In this document: positions 1 through 7,231 of the stretch, piece after piece
Position numbering within the stretch: position 1 is the first letter of the stretch
Layout: each line of letters begins with the position of its first letter
NCBI GenBank assembly: GCA_015655535.1
Contig: JAATEW010000181.1
Coordinates: 1 to 15,322 of the forward strand
Source: Hyphomicrobiales bacterium
GTDB lineage: Bacteria; Pseudomonadota; Alphaproteobacteria; Rhizobiales; Beijerinckiaceae
DNA: 15,322 nt
Direction of reading: 5' to 3'
The notes under the pieces: model-generated
Told to the model about the DNA's origin: nothing
Databases searched by the model: none
Seen by the model: only the letters and a program-made list of their open reading frames with translations
Position numbers and translations under genes: made by a program

Positions 1-1023
1 GCCGGTTTGCGCGCGCTCTTTGCCTCGCGCCACGCCGATTGGGACAAATTCGATTCCGTTTTCAATGCCTTCTGGTTTGCCCATGGCACCAAAGGCACGG
101 CTCGTTTCGAGGACCGGCGGCAGGTGCCGGCCGGGCGTCGTCCTCCTGCCGGTCCTGAGGATGGCCCGCCTCGGTCTGGCGCCGGTGAAGGCCTGGAGCG
201 GCCCGACTCGGCCGGTGATCCCGCATCGGCTGAGGCTGGCCGTGACCGGCAGGGGGGCCCGGCCGCGCAAGAAGTGATCGGGAAAAAAGACTTCCGCCAT
301 ATCCTGGATCAAGAGCAGCTTCGCCGCGCCTATGCGCTCACCGACCGGCTCGCCGCCAAAATGCGGACGCGGCTGACACGGCGTGACAAAGCCGCGAAGC
401 ACGGGCGCCACCTCGATTTCCGCCGCGTGATCCATCGCAGCATTTCACGCGGCGGCACGCCCATCGATCTTGTCTTCAGGCGGCGCAAGACGAAGCCTCT
501 GCGGGTTGTCATGCTGCTCGATACATCCGGCTCGATGAGTGCCTATACGCCGCTCTTCGTGCGCTTCATGCACGGCATGCTGGGCTCGTTCAAATATGCC
601 TCGACCTTTCTCTTTCATACGCGCCTCGTCGATGTGACGGGCGCGATGACCGAGAAAGATCCGCAGCGCGCCATCGACCGTTTTAGCCTGATGACCGAAG
701 GCGTCGGCGGCGGCACGAAGATTGGCGAAAGCCTCGCCACCTTCAACGCGCATTATGCGGCGCGCGCGATCCGCTCGCGCACCGCCGTCATGATTATCTC
801 GGATGGATATGAGACCGGCGAGCCGGATGTTCTCGCAGAAGAAATGAGCGCTTTGCGGCGCCGTTGCCGCCGCATCGTCTGGCTCAATCCGATGGCCGGC
901 TGGCAGGACTATGCACCCGAAGCGCAAGGCATGAAAGCCGCCCTGCCCTTCGTCGATCTCTTCGCGCCCGCGCATAATCTCGAAAGCCTCGAAGCGCTCG
1001 AACCCTATCTCGCCCGGATTTGA
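1..1023 (+). CDS. coxE: CoxE, VWA-domain protein of aerobic CO dehydrogenase maturation (5' partial)
   Basis: The reading frame is open from base 1, so the N-terminus lies outside the window; 340 residues are visible, against about 400 in typical CoxE proteins. The C-terminal half is a von Willebrand A domain. It has the MIDAS motif DTSGSMS at residues 174-180 (counting from base 1), a GVGGGTKIGES loop and an ISDGYETG strand. It ends with the family-typical RRCRRIVWLNPM and FAPAHNLESL segments. A basic stretch rich in Arg precedes the VWA domain, and a low-complexity Pro/Gly/Arg/Glu linker occupies about residues 35-95. In known CODH clusters CoxE acts with the AAA+ ATPase CoxD in inserting or activating the Mo-Cu-S centre; that role is family knowledge. 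coxF starts 11 bases downstream, so the two are almost certainly cotranscribed. Family assignment is firm; the substrate follows from the coxE-F-G order. Confidence 0.9.
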   Translation, partial: AGLRALFASRHADWDKFDSVFNAFWFAHGTKGTARFEDRRQVPAGRRPPAGPEDGPPRSGAGEGLERPDSAGDPASAEAGRDRQGGPAAQEVIGKKDFRHILDQEQLRRAYALTDRLAAKMRTRLTRRDKAAKHGRHLDFRRVIHRSISRGGTPIDLVFRRRKTKPLRVVMLLDTSGSMSAYTPLFVRFMHGMLGSFKYASTFLFHTRLVDVTGAMTEKDPQRAIDRFSLMTEGVGGGTKIGESLATFNAHYAARAIRSRTAVMIISDGYETGEPDVLAEEMSALRRRCRRIVWLNPMAGWQDYAPEAQGMKAALPFVDLFAPAHNLESLEALEPYLARI

Positions 1024-1034
1024 AGGAGGAGGTG

Positions 1035-1865
1035 ATGATGACAATCGCGTCCGACACGATGACGATGATGCGGAACATGCAGGAACAGGAACTGCCTTTC
1101 GCGGTTGCGACCGTCGTGCGAACGGTTTCCGTCACGGCCGCCAAGGCAGGCGCCAAAGCCTTGATCCTCGAAGACGGTACCGTCGTCGCGGGCTGGATCG
1201 GCGGCGGCTGCGCCAGAGGCGCCACGCTGAAAGCAGCAAAGGAATCGATCGCCGACGGACAGCCGCGGCTGATCTCGATCCAGCCGAAAGACTTGCTCGC
1301 CGATCTCGGCATTACGGCCGGCGAAACAAAGGAAGGCATTCGCTACGCCAACAATATGTGTCCGAGCCAAGGCACGATGGACATATTCGTCGAGCCTATA
1401 TTGCCGCGCCCCGAACTCGTTGTCATGGGCGCGTCTCCAGTCGCGGTGGCGCTGACCGAGATCGCGGGCGCATTCGGTTTCGATGTCACGGCGGCGGCCC
1501 CTGCGAAGGATCACGCCGCGCTCAACGACGCGGATCACCGGATCGACGGATTCGATCTGCCGCCCGCCAAACGCCAGCGCTTCGTCGTCGTCTCGACGCA
1601 AGGTTCGGGCGATGAGCTGGCGCTTGGCGCGGCACTCGCCGCTGAAGCCAATTATGTGACCTTTGTCGGGTCGCGCAAGAAGGCCGCGGCCTTGACCACG
1701 GCGCTGCGCGAGAAAGGCGCCGATGAGACACGCCTCGCCGCGCTCAAGGCCCCGGCGGGGCTCGATATTGGCGCGATCACGCCGGAAGAGATCGCGCTCT
1801 CCATACTCGCCGAACTGGTCCAAGTCCGGCGCAAATCCAAAGCCATGCCCAACCCATCAGTGTAA
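1035..1865 (+). CDS. coxF: CoxF, XdhC/CoxI-family molybdenum hydroxylase maturation protein
   Basis: A 276-residue protein. The ATG at 1035 was chosen (a second ATG follows at 1038) because a repeated AAGGAGGAGG Shine-Dalgarno at 1023-1032 sits just upstream and overlaps the coxE stop. The XdhC/CoxI N-terminal domain is visible at residues 54-60 (WIGGGCA) with a following helix. A second conserved Cys lies at 109 in the NMCPSQGTMD segment. A Rossmann-like C-terminal domain starts at about 127 (LVVMGASPVAVAL) and contains YVTFVGSRKKA at about 207-217. XdhC-family proteins help sulfurate or insert the molybdenum cofactor of xanthine dehydrogenase and CO dehydrogenase enzymes. Placement between coxE and coxG matches coxF of the Oligotropha CODH cluster. 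The alternative paralogue, coxI, is less likely given the gene order. Confidence 0.88.
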   Translation: MMTIASDTMTMMRNMQEQELPFAVATVVRTVSVTAAKAGAKALILEDGTVVAGWIGGGCARGATLKAAKESIADGQPRLISIQPKDLLADLGITAGETKEGIRYANNMCPSQGTMDIFVEPILPRPELVVMGASPVAVALTEIAGAFGFDVTAAAPAKDHAALNDADHRIDGFDLPPAKRQRFVVVSTQGSGDELALGAALAAEANYVTFVGSRKKAAALTTALREKGADETRLAALKAPAGLDIGAITPEEIALSILAELVQVRRKSKAMPNPSV

Positions 1866-1880
1866 AAAGGAAGATCCAAG

Positions 1881-2519
1881 ATGGACATGAACGGCGAACA
1901 ACGTATCGAGGCTCCGCGTGAAGCCGTTTGGGCTGCGTTGAACGATCCCGAGGTCTTGAAGCAGTGCATTCCCGGCTGCGAAAGCATTGTCAAAACCTCA
2001 GACACGGAAATGGAAGCGGCTTGCACGCTCAAGGTCGGGCCGATCAAGGCCTCCTTCAAAGGCAAGGTCACATTGTCGGAGATCGATCCGCCGAACGGCT
2101 ATCGCATCTCGGGCGAAGGCACGGGCGGCATGGCGGGCCACGCGAAAGGCGGCGCCAAAGTCACATTGGTGGCCGATGGCGATGCCACTATTCTTCAATA
2201 TGAAGTCAAAGCCGAAGTCGGCGGCAAGCTCGCGCAATTGGGTTCGCGCCTGATCGACGTCACGGCGAAAAAACTCGCCGGAGAGTTTTTCGAGAAGTTC
2301 GGAACAGTCGTGGCCCGCGCGCCGGAACCTGCCACCGCGGGAGAGCCTTCCGCCGAAGGCGAGGCCAAGGAAAAGAAGGGCTGGCTCGGCGGGCTTTTCG
2401 GCAAGTCCAGCGCGGCTTTGATCCTCGCCCTGGGCCTTGCCATGCCAACCTGCTGTCTCGACGGCTCGCATCACGCAGCGGGAGCGCCTCTGTTCCCTAT
2501 CTGCACAGCGCTGCGCTGA
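1881..2519 (+). CDS. coxG: CoxG, SRPBCC-fold CODH-associated protein
   Basis: A 212-residue protein starting at ATG 1881, 15 bases after coxF, with an AAAGGAAG ribosome site at 1866-1873. Residues 1-145 are a CoxG/SRPBCC (START-like) domain. Family landmarks are EAPREAVWAALNDPEVL, the CIPGCE motif near residue 35, and the GGMAGHAKGGAKVTL and KLAQLGSRLIDVTAKKLA segments. A charged linker of Ala, Glu and Lys follows, then KKGWLGGLFGK, which could form a membrane-binding amphipathic helix. The tail is hydrophobic and Cys-containing (AALILALGLAMPTCC). CoxG binds quinone and couples membrane-free CODH to the respiratory quinone pool according to recent work on the family; older work describes it as a membrane anchor. 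The last 35 or so residues after FGKSS do not resemble CoxG proteins I know and could reflect a shifted stop. Last gene of the coxE-F-G run. Confidence 0.9.
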   Translation: MDMNGEQRIEAPREAVWAALNDPEVLKQCIPGCESIVKTSDTEMEAACTLKVGPIKASFKGKVTLSEIDPPNGYRISGEGTGGMAGHAKGGAKVTLVADGDATILQYEVKAEVGGKLAQLGSRLIDVTAKKLAGEFFEKFGTVVARAPEPATAGEPSAEGEAKEKKGWLGGLFGKSSAALILALGLAMPTCCLDGSHHAAGAPLFPICTALR

Positions 2520-2611
2520 CGATTCAAAGACGCAACCCGCGCGAGGATCGTATCGATGCCAAATGCTTGGCAATTGATGCTCGAGGCCGTCATCGGCTTT
2601 TGAAATTCGCG

Positions 2612-2636
2612 GGAACCACCCGTTATTTTCTAAGTT
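2612..2636 (+). promoter_or_regulatory. EcfG-type (general stress sigma) promoter for the DUF892 gene
   Basis: The sequence reads GGAAC at 2612-2616, a 16-base spacer, then AGTT at 2633-2636. The alphaproteobacterial EcfG consensus is GGAAC-N16/17-CGTT, so it matches all but one base. It lies about 60 bases ahead of the ATG of a stress-type ferritin-like gene, a common member of the general stress regulon. The position and the downstream gene support the call; there is no experimental evidence. Confidence 0.6.
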
Positions 2637-2642
2637 CGCAAT

Positions 2643-2671
2643 CCAGGTGCCAGTCCGCATTGGCGGCCTGG
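2643..2671 (+). other. Imperfect hairpin in the DUF892 leader
   Basis: CCAGG at 2643-2647 and CCA at 2650-2652 can pair with TGG at 2661-2663 and CCTGG at 2667-2671, with unpaired bases on both sides. This places a stem between the predicted promoter and the ribosome site at 2684-2691. It may affect leader stability, or it may be chance in GC-rich DNA. Confidence 0.25.
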
Positions 2672-2696
2672 CATGGCTAGAACGAAAGGAAACGAC

Positions 2697-3200
2697 ATGA
2701 GTTGGTTTTCGAAGGACATCAAGACGATGGCCGATCTCTTCGTGCATACGTTGCGGGATATCTATTATGCCGAAAATCAAATCGTCGATGCCTTGCCTGT
2801 GATGATCGACAAGGCGACGGAACCTCGGCTGAAACAGGGTTTCCAACTGCATCTCATCGAGAGCAAGAATCAGATCAAACGGCTTGAACAGGTGTTCGAT
2901 ATGATCGACGTCGACGCGCAGAGCGTCAATTGTCCGGCGATCGACGGCATCATCGACGAGGCCAATGATATAGCCGGCGACATCGCCGACAAGGATGTGC
3001 TCGATGCTGCTCTCGTCGCCGCGGCGCAGGCGGTCGAACATTACGAAATCAGCCGTTACGGCACCTTGATCGCTTGGGCAAAGCTTCTCGGCCGGCCCGA
3101 TTGCGCTGCGATCCTGCAGCAAACCCTGACCGAGGAAAAAGAGACGGATGCCAAGCTGACGTCGATGGCCAAAACCAGCATCAATCGGAAGGCGGCATAA
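2697..3200 (+). CDS. DUF892 (YciE/YciF-like) ferritin-like stress protein
   Basis: A 167-residue protein. ATG 2697 is preferred over the in-frame ATG 2673 because AAAGGAAA at 2684-2691 is a good ribosome site and MSWFSKDIKTMADLFVHTL is the usual family opening. The protein is an all-helical four-helix bundle. Candidate metal-ligand carboxylates lie in helices 1-2 (YYAENQI with E26; HLIESKNQIKRLE with E55 and E64) and helices 3-4 (VEHYEISRYGTL with E114, H115 and E117; TEEKETDAKL with E146, E147 and E149). Members are small cytoplasmic ferritin-like proteins that rise under osmotic, oxidative or general stress; the exact biochemistry is poorly known. It stands alone, with an EcfG-like promoter upstream and a GC-rich hairpin downstream. 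The family call is strong. Confidence 0.9.
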   Translation: MSWFSKDIKTMADLFVHTLRDIYYAENQIVDALPVMIDKATEPRLKQGFQLHLIESKNQIKRLEQVFDMIDVDAQSVNCPAIDGIIDEANDIAGDIADKDVLDAALVAAAQAVEHYEISRYGTLIAWAKLLGRPDCAAILQQTLTEEKETDAKLTSMAKTSINRKAA

Positions 3201-3210
3201 AGGACAGGCC

Positions 3211-3236
3211 TGGGCCGCCGTTTCCGCGGCGGCCCA
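3211..3236 (+). terminator. Strong GC hairpin downstream of the DUF892 gene
   Basis: A perfect 10-bp inverted repeat, TGGGCCGCCG at 3211-3220 and CGGCGGCCCA at 3227-3236, with a TTTCCG loop, lies 11 bases after the stop codon. No T-run follows, so it is terminator-like but not a classical intrinsic terminator. It would separate the stress gene from the xox operon. Confidence 0.55.
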
Positions 3237-3297
3237 CGGCATATCCAATTGGTCTTTGCAAGCTTCGCCGCTCTAAAACGCAACAATTTTTATTGAA

Positions 3298-3323
3298 GGA
3301 ACCAAAGCTACCGCCGCGCCATT
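3298..3323 (+). promoter_or_regulatory. Possible EcfG-like promoter ahead of xoxF
   Basis: GGAAC at 3298-3302 is followed by 17 bases and CATT at 3320-3323. This is one mismatch in the -10 box relative to GGAAC-N17-CGTT. It sits 31 bases before the xoxF ATG, which is plausible geometry. One mismatch in a four-base box makes this weak alone. I list it because two better matches occur in the same window. Confidence 0.3.
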
Positions 3324-3354
3324 CTTAGGCGGGTCATTGGAGCGCGGTTGAGTG

Positions 3355-5157
3355 ATGGAATGGAATAAAGGGCCTGCATGGTACGCTGCTGTCTTCACAG
3401 CGTCACTTTTAACCTCATGGGCATTTTTCAGCGCACAAGCGCAAACGCCTCCCACCTTCACAAACACCAACGACGACAAAGAATGGACGATGCCGGCGAA
3501 AAATGTAGCCAGCACGCGTTACAGTTCGTTGGACCAAATCAATTCAAAAAATGTCAAAGACCTTAAAGTGGCTTTCACATTTTCGACCGGCACGGAAAAA
3601 GGCGCCGAAGGCGCGCCGCTCGTGATCGGCGACACGATGTATGTCGTGACGCCCTACCCCAATATTCTGTTCGCGCTCGATCTCACAAAGAACGGCGCCT
3701 TGAAATGGCGCTACGATCCGAAGCCGAGCCCGGCCGCGCAGGGCGAAGCTTGCTGCGACGTGGTCAATCGCGGCGCCGTTTTCACCGATGGCAAGATCAT
3801 TTACAACACGCTCGACGATTATACCGTCGCCGTCGACGCCAACACCGGCAAGGAAGCCTGGCGCACGAAGATGGGCGAGATCAACAAAGGCGAGACCATG
3901 ACCATGGCGCCTTTGTTGATGAAGGATAAAGTCCTGGTCGGCGATTCAGGCGGCGAGATGGGCGTGCGCGGCTGGGGTGCGGCGCTTGACGTCAAGACCG
4001 GCAAAATCGTCTGGCGCGCCTATAACACCGGCCCCGACAAAGACGTTTTGATCGGCTCCGACTTCAAGCCCTTCTATGATTCCGAAAAAGGCAAAGACCT
4101 CGGCGTCTCGACATGGCCTGCCGACAGTTGGCAACATGGCGGCGGCTCGGTCTGGGGTTGGGCCTCTTACGATCCGGACCTCAACCTCGTCTATTATGGC
4201 GTGTCCAATCCCGGGCCGTGGAATTCCTCGCTGCGGCCGGGCGACAATAAATGGACCGCCGGCCTTTGGGCGCGCAATCCCGATACCGGACAGGCCCGCT
4301 GGTTCTATCAATATAGCCCGCACGATCTCTACGATTATGATGGCGTCAACGAAGTGATCCTGCTCGACATGGATTGGCAGGGGCAGCCGCGCAAGGTGCT
4401 CGTCCATCCGGACCGCAACGGCTATGTCTATGTCATGGACCGTACGACGGGCGAGGTTCTCTCGGCCAATCCGTTTCAGGACATCACCAGTTCGACCGGC
4501 GTCGATCTGAAAACGGGGCGCCTGCAATATGTCGCCGCCAAACAGCCGAAGGTCGGCGAGACGGTGACCGACATCTGCCCCGCGCCGCCCGGCGCCAAGG
4601 ATTGGCAGCCCTCGGCCTTTTCGAACAAGTCGAAGCTTCTCTATATCCCACACAACAACCTTTGCTTCGACACGAAGGAGCTCGATGTCGGCTATATCGA
4701 GGGCACGCCCTATGTCGGCACCGAGGTCCATATGCATGCGGGCCATGGCGGCAACCGCGGCGAATATGCCGCCTGGGACATTGCGAACGGCAAGAAGGTC
4801 TGGGCGATCCAGGAAAACTTTCCGGTCTGGAGCGGCACTGTCGTGACGGCCGGCGATGTCGCCTTCTACGGCACGATGGACGGCTGGTTCAAAGCCATCG
4901 ATGCCAATAGCGGCGATCTTCTTTGGCAGTTCAAGACGGGTTCGGGAATCATCGGCCAACCGGTTACTTATCTCGGCCCGGACGGCAAGCAATATGTCGC
5001 GATCCTCTCCGGTGTCGGCGGATGGTCCGGCGCGATCGTGGCCGGTCAAATCGACAGGCGCGACGGCACCGCGGCGCTCGGCTTCGTCAATGCGATGAAG
5101 GATCTTCCCGATGTGACGACGACAGGAGGCACACTCTATGTCTTCGCTATTCCTTAG
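3355..5157 (+). CDS. xoxF: XoxF-type lanthanide- and PQQ-dependent methanol/alcohol dehydrogenase
   Basis: A 600-residue quinoprotein, the usual XoxF length. ATG 3355 was chosen over the GTG at 3352. It opens with a signal peptide (about residues 1-29, ending SAQA), so the enzyme is periplasmic. The eight-bladed propeller is evident from repeated docking motifs such as VDANTGKEAW and LDVKTGKIVW. The adjacent-cysteine pair that contacts PQQ is C133-C134. The active-site segment reads PHDLYDYDGVNE: D327 is the catalytic Asp, and D329, two residues on, is the extra Asp that marks lanthanide-dependent enzymes (Ala in calcium MxaF). The C-terminal GSGIIGQPVTY and SGVGGWSG motifs are family-typical. 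It oxidises methanol or another primary alcohol to an aldehyde and passes electrons to cytochrome c. The clade is uncertain; it looks unlike classical XoxF5 and closer to the methanol/ethanol (XoxF3-like) branch. It is first in the operon; xoxJ overlaps its end by 20 bases. Confidence 0.9.
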   Translation: MEWNKGPAWYAAVFTASLLTSWAFFSAQAQTPPTFTNTNDDKEWTMPAKNVASTRYSSLDQINSKNVKDLKVAFTFSTGTEKGAEGAPLVIGDTMYVVTPYPNILFALDLTKNGALKWRYDPKPSPAAQGEACCDVVNRGAVFTDGKIIYNTLDDYTVAVDANTGKEAWRTKMGEINKGETMTMAPLLMKDKVLVGDSGGEMGVRGWGAALDVKTGKIVWRAYNTGPDKDVLIGSDFKPFYDSEKGKDLGVSTWPADSWQHGGGSVWGWASYDPDLNLVYYGVSNPGPWNSSLRPGDNKWTAGLWARNPDTGQARWFYQYSPHDLYDYDGVNEVILLDMDWQGQPRKVLVHPDRNGYVYVMDRTTGEVLSANPFQDITSSTGVDLKTGRLQYVAAKQPKVGETVTDICPAPPGAKDWQPSAFSNKSKLLYIPHNNLCFDTKELDVGYIEGTPYVGTEVHMHAGHGGNRGEYAAWDIANGKKVWAIQENFPVWSGTVVTAGDVAFYGTMDGWFKAIDANSGDLLWQFKTGSGIIGQPVTYLGPDGKQYVAILSGVGGWSGAIVAGQIDRRDGTAALGFVNAMKDLPDVTTTGGTLYVFAIP

Positions 5158-5962
5158 ACCCGGTTTGTTTGCGGCGGCGGCGCTTCTCGCCCTGCCGCTC
5201 GCGGCGCAGGCGCGCGAGCTTCGCGTCTGTGCCGACCCGAACAATCTGCCCTTTTCCGACGCAAAAGGCGAAGGCTTCGAAAACAAGATCGCCGAACTCG
5301 TCGCGTCTGACATAAGTGCGGAGGTCAAATATTACTGGTTCGCGCAGAGACGCGGCTTTCTGCGCAATACGCTGAACGCGCATGTCTGCGATGTCATCAT
5401 CGGCATTCCGACCGACATGCACATGCTGCGCACGACGAAGCCTTATTACAGGTCCGGCTATGTCTTCGTTCAGCGCGAGGATACAGCGCCTGTCACCGGC
5501 TTCGACGATCCGAAACTCGCGCAATTGAAGATCGGCGTGCAGCTCACCGGCAATGACGGCGTCAACACGCCGCCCGCACATGAACTCGCCGATCGCGGCA
5601 TCGTCTCGAACGTGCACGGCTATATGGTCTATGGCGACTATGCGAAGCCCTCGCCGTTGAAGGATATCATCGACGGGCTGGCGGCGGGCGATATCGATGT
5701 CGCCGCCGTCTGGGGACCGGAGGCAGGCTGGTTCGCAGCCAATCAAAACGTGCCGCTGCGCCTGACGCCGGTCGCCAATGCGAGGCTTCCTCTTCCCATG
5801 AGTTTCGATATCAGCATGGGCGTGCGCAAAGACGATACGGCGCTGGCGCAGGAGCTTGAGGCTTCGATCGACCGGCACCGCTCGGATATAGACGCCATTC
5901 TGACGGACTACCACGTGCCGCGCTTGCCGCTGCCGACAAAAAAAGCGGAGACCGCGCAATGA
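5138..5962 (+). CDS. xoxJ: XoxJ/MoxJ-type periplasmic protein associated with the quinoprotein dehydrogenase
   Basis: A 274-residue protein starting inside the 3' end of xoxF, with AGGAGG at 5124-5129 eight bases before the ATG. The signal peptide covers about residues 1-25 (LPLAAQA end). The mature part has the fold of an ABC-type solute-binding protein. The conserved start is LRVCADPNNLPFSD, with C31 likely disulfide-bonded to C84 (NAHVCDVIIGIP). Further family motifs are TTKPYYRSGYVFV, AAGDIDVAAVWGPEAGWFA and LPMSFDISMGVR. Members of this subfamily occur next to PQQ dehydrogenases rather than with transporters. They are thought to bind or activate the dehydrogenase; the mechanism is unsettled. 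No permease or ATPase is encoded nearby in this operon, consistent with that role. Confidence 0.9.
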   Translation: MSSLFLRPGLFAAAALLALPLAAQARELRVCADPNNLPFSDAKGEGFENKIAELVASDISAEVKYYWFAQRRGFLRNTLNAHVCDVIIGIPTDMHMLRTTKPYYRSGYVFVQREDTAPVTGFDDPKLAQLKIGVQLTGNDGVNTPPAHELADRGIVSNVHGYMVYGDYAKPSPLKDIIDGLAAGDIDVAAVWGPEAGWFAANQNVPLRLTPVANARLPLPMSFDISMGVRKDDTALAQELEASIDRHRSDIDAILTDYHVPRLPLPTKKAETAQ

Positions 5963-6408
5963 AATATGTCGCCCTTTTGGCATTCTGCGCCGGCCTCATC
6001 CTGGCGGCCATGGCGCGGGCCCAGGAAAGCAGTCCCAGCGGCGCGGATAAATATGCACTTCCGCCCGTGTCCCTAGTGCCCATCACGCCCGGCGGCGGAA
6101 CGCCGATCGAAGGCAAAAGCAAAATCGGCGAGGAATATGAAAAGAGCCCCGAGCATATCCAGGCCGGCAAGCTTCTCTTTTCCGCGATGAACTGCTCCGG
6201 CTGTCATTCGAGCGGCGGCGGCGGTATGGGCTTGAACCTCATGCTTCCGACCAAGGTCTACGGCAGCAGCATCGAGAACCTAGCCGCGACGATTGCCGAG
6301 GGCCGGCCCAACGGCATGCCCTCCTTCCGAGGCTTCATTCCGATGGAACAGATTTGGGAGCTTGCCGCTTATGTCAAAACGCTGTCGGTGAATCCCACGG
6401 ACAAATAA
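5959..6408 (+). CDS. xoxG: XoxG-like periplasmic monohaem cytochrome c
   Basis: A 149-residue protein whose ATG overlaps the xoxJ stop by four bases (ATGA), with GGAG at 5947-5950. The signal peptide covers about residues 1-22 (MARAQ end). A Pro/Gly-rich segment precedes a single class I cytochrome c domain: haem site CSGCH at 79-83, and the probable axial ligand M120 in RPNGMPSF, followed by the C-terminal helix IWELAAYVKTL. Position behind xoxF-xoxJ identifies it as the dedicated electron acceptor of the dehydrogenase (XoxG/cytochrome cL role). It is somewhat shorter than the best-known XoxG and MxaG proteins. The receiving oxidase may be the convergent caa3 enzyme. Confidence 0.87.
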   Translation: MKYVALLAFCAGLILAAMARAQESSPSGADKYALPPVSLVPITPGGGTPIEGKSKIGEEYEKSPEHIQAGKLLFSAMNCSGCHSSGGGGMGLNLMLPTKVYGSSIENLAATIAEGRPNGMPSFRGFIPMEQIWELAAYVKTLSVNPTDK

Positions 6409-6433
6409 CGGCGAGACATAACGGAGACATAGG

Positions 6434-7231
6434 ATGGCCAGCACCTCCATTCCCTATTGCGGAATTGCCCCATCTCCCGGCGGGGTCACCTGGAACCTCG
6501 ACCCAGTCCTAATCGCCGCTCTCATCGCGGGCGCCGGTCTTTATCTCTTGGCGATGCGGCGTTGGCCGCTCTCGATGCGTGGCGAACCCGCGCCCCGGCC
6601 CTTGGCTTTCGCCGCGGGCTGGCTTGTGCTCGCCGCCGCTTTCGTTTCGCCACTGTGCAATTTGAGCGTGGCTTTGTTCTCGGCCCGCATCGGCCAGCAT
6701 ATGATCCTGACTTTGGCGGTCGCGCCTCTGCTTGTGCTCGGCGGCGCCGATATTCTATTTGCGCGCGCCTTCAGCTTCGATGCCAGCCGCCGCGACAGAT
6801 TCGAGACCTTTGCCGCGCCGCTGCTCTTTGCCTTCGCGCTCTGGTTCTGGCACATGCCCGCGCCTTATGATGCGACGCTGCAAAGCCACACCGTCTATTG
6901 GAGCATGGAGATCAGTCTGCTCGTCACAAGCGTCATGCTCTGGCGCTGCCTGTTGCGCGACCTGGCGCGCAATCCAGGCCCCGCCATCGCTGCAAGCCTT
7001 TTCACAGGCTTGCAGATGACAGGCCTCGGCGCTTTGCTGGTTTTCGCACCGCGCGCGGTTTTCGCGGCGCATTTCACGACGACCGAGGCTTGGGGCCTGT
7101 CGCCGCTGCAAGACCAGCAGTTCGGCGGCCTCATCATGTGGCTGCCCTTCGGCTTGATCCTGGCGGTTCATCTCGTCGGCGCGATCGGCGCCTTCATGCA
7201 GGCGCTGGAGCGCAAGGCCGAAGCGATTTAG
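6434..7231 (+). CDS. ctaG: CtaG (caa3 type), membrane copper-delivery factor for cytochrome oxidase
   Basis: A 265-residue integral membrane protein of the caa3_CtaG family, with about six to seven hydrophobic helices. ATG 6434 is preceded by GGAG at 6423-6426. Conserved landmarks are an early YCGIAPSP segment (C9), GQHMILTL with H89-M90, WFWHMPAPYD with H140-M141, and PLQDQQFGGLIMW near residue 230. His and Met pairs in the membrane are suited to handling copper. The family is needed for CuB assembly of caa3-type oxidases and is distinct from the soluble Cox11/CtaG. It lies 25 bases after the cytochrome gene and so appears cotranscribed with xox. Its probable client oxidase is the convergent operon, whose last stop codon overlaps its own. 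Confidence 0.88.
   Translation: MASTSIPYCGIAPSPGGVTWNLDPVLIAALIAGAGLYLLAMRRWPLSMRGEPAPRPLAFAAGWLVLAAAFVSPLCNLSVALFSARIGQHMILTLAVAPLLVLGGADILFARAFSFDASRRDRFETFAAPLLFAFALWFWHMPAPYDATLQSHTVYWSMEISLLVTSVMLWRCLLRDLARNPGPAIAASLFTGLQMTGLGALLVFAPRAVFAAHFTTTEAWGLSPLQDQQFGGLIMWLPFGLILAVHLVGAIGAFMQALERKAEAI

Noticed and set aside
100..290. Possible frameshift in the coxE linker
   Set aside because: The region is low complexity, but the same frame is clearly CoxE on both sides, and a variable linker is usual between the N-terminal part and the VWA domain.
2558..2571. Short palindrome GCCAA-ATGC-TTGGC between coxG and the DUF892 gene
   Set aside because: Five-base arms with no matching copy elsewhere; could be an operator but the support is too thin.
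1998..3248. Long antisense frame of about 416 codons over coxG and the DUF892 gene
   Set aside because: Its product is compositionally biased with no family motifs. It is complementary to two well-recognised genes and crosses the strong hairpin; GC-rich shadow.
3946..5328. Antisense frame of about 460 codons over xoxF
   Set aside because: Complement of a clear XoxF reading frame; the translation is Arg/Asp/Ile-rich without domains or a ribosome site.
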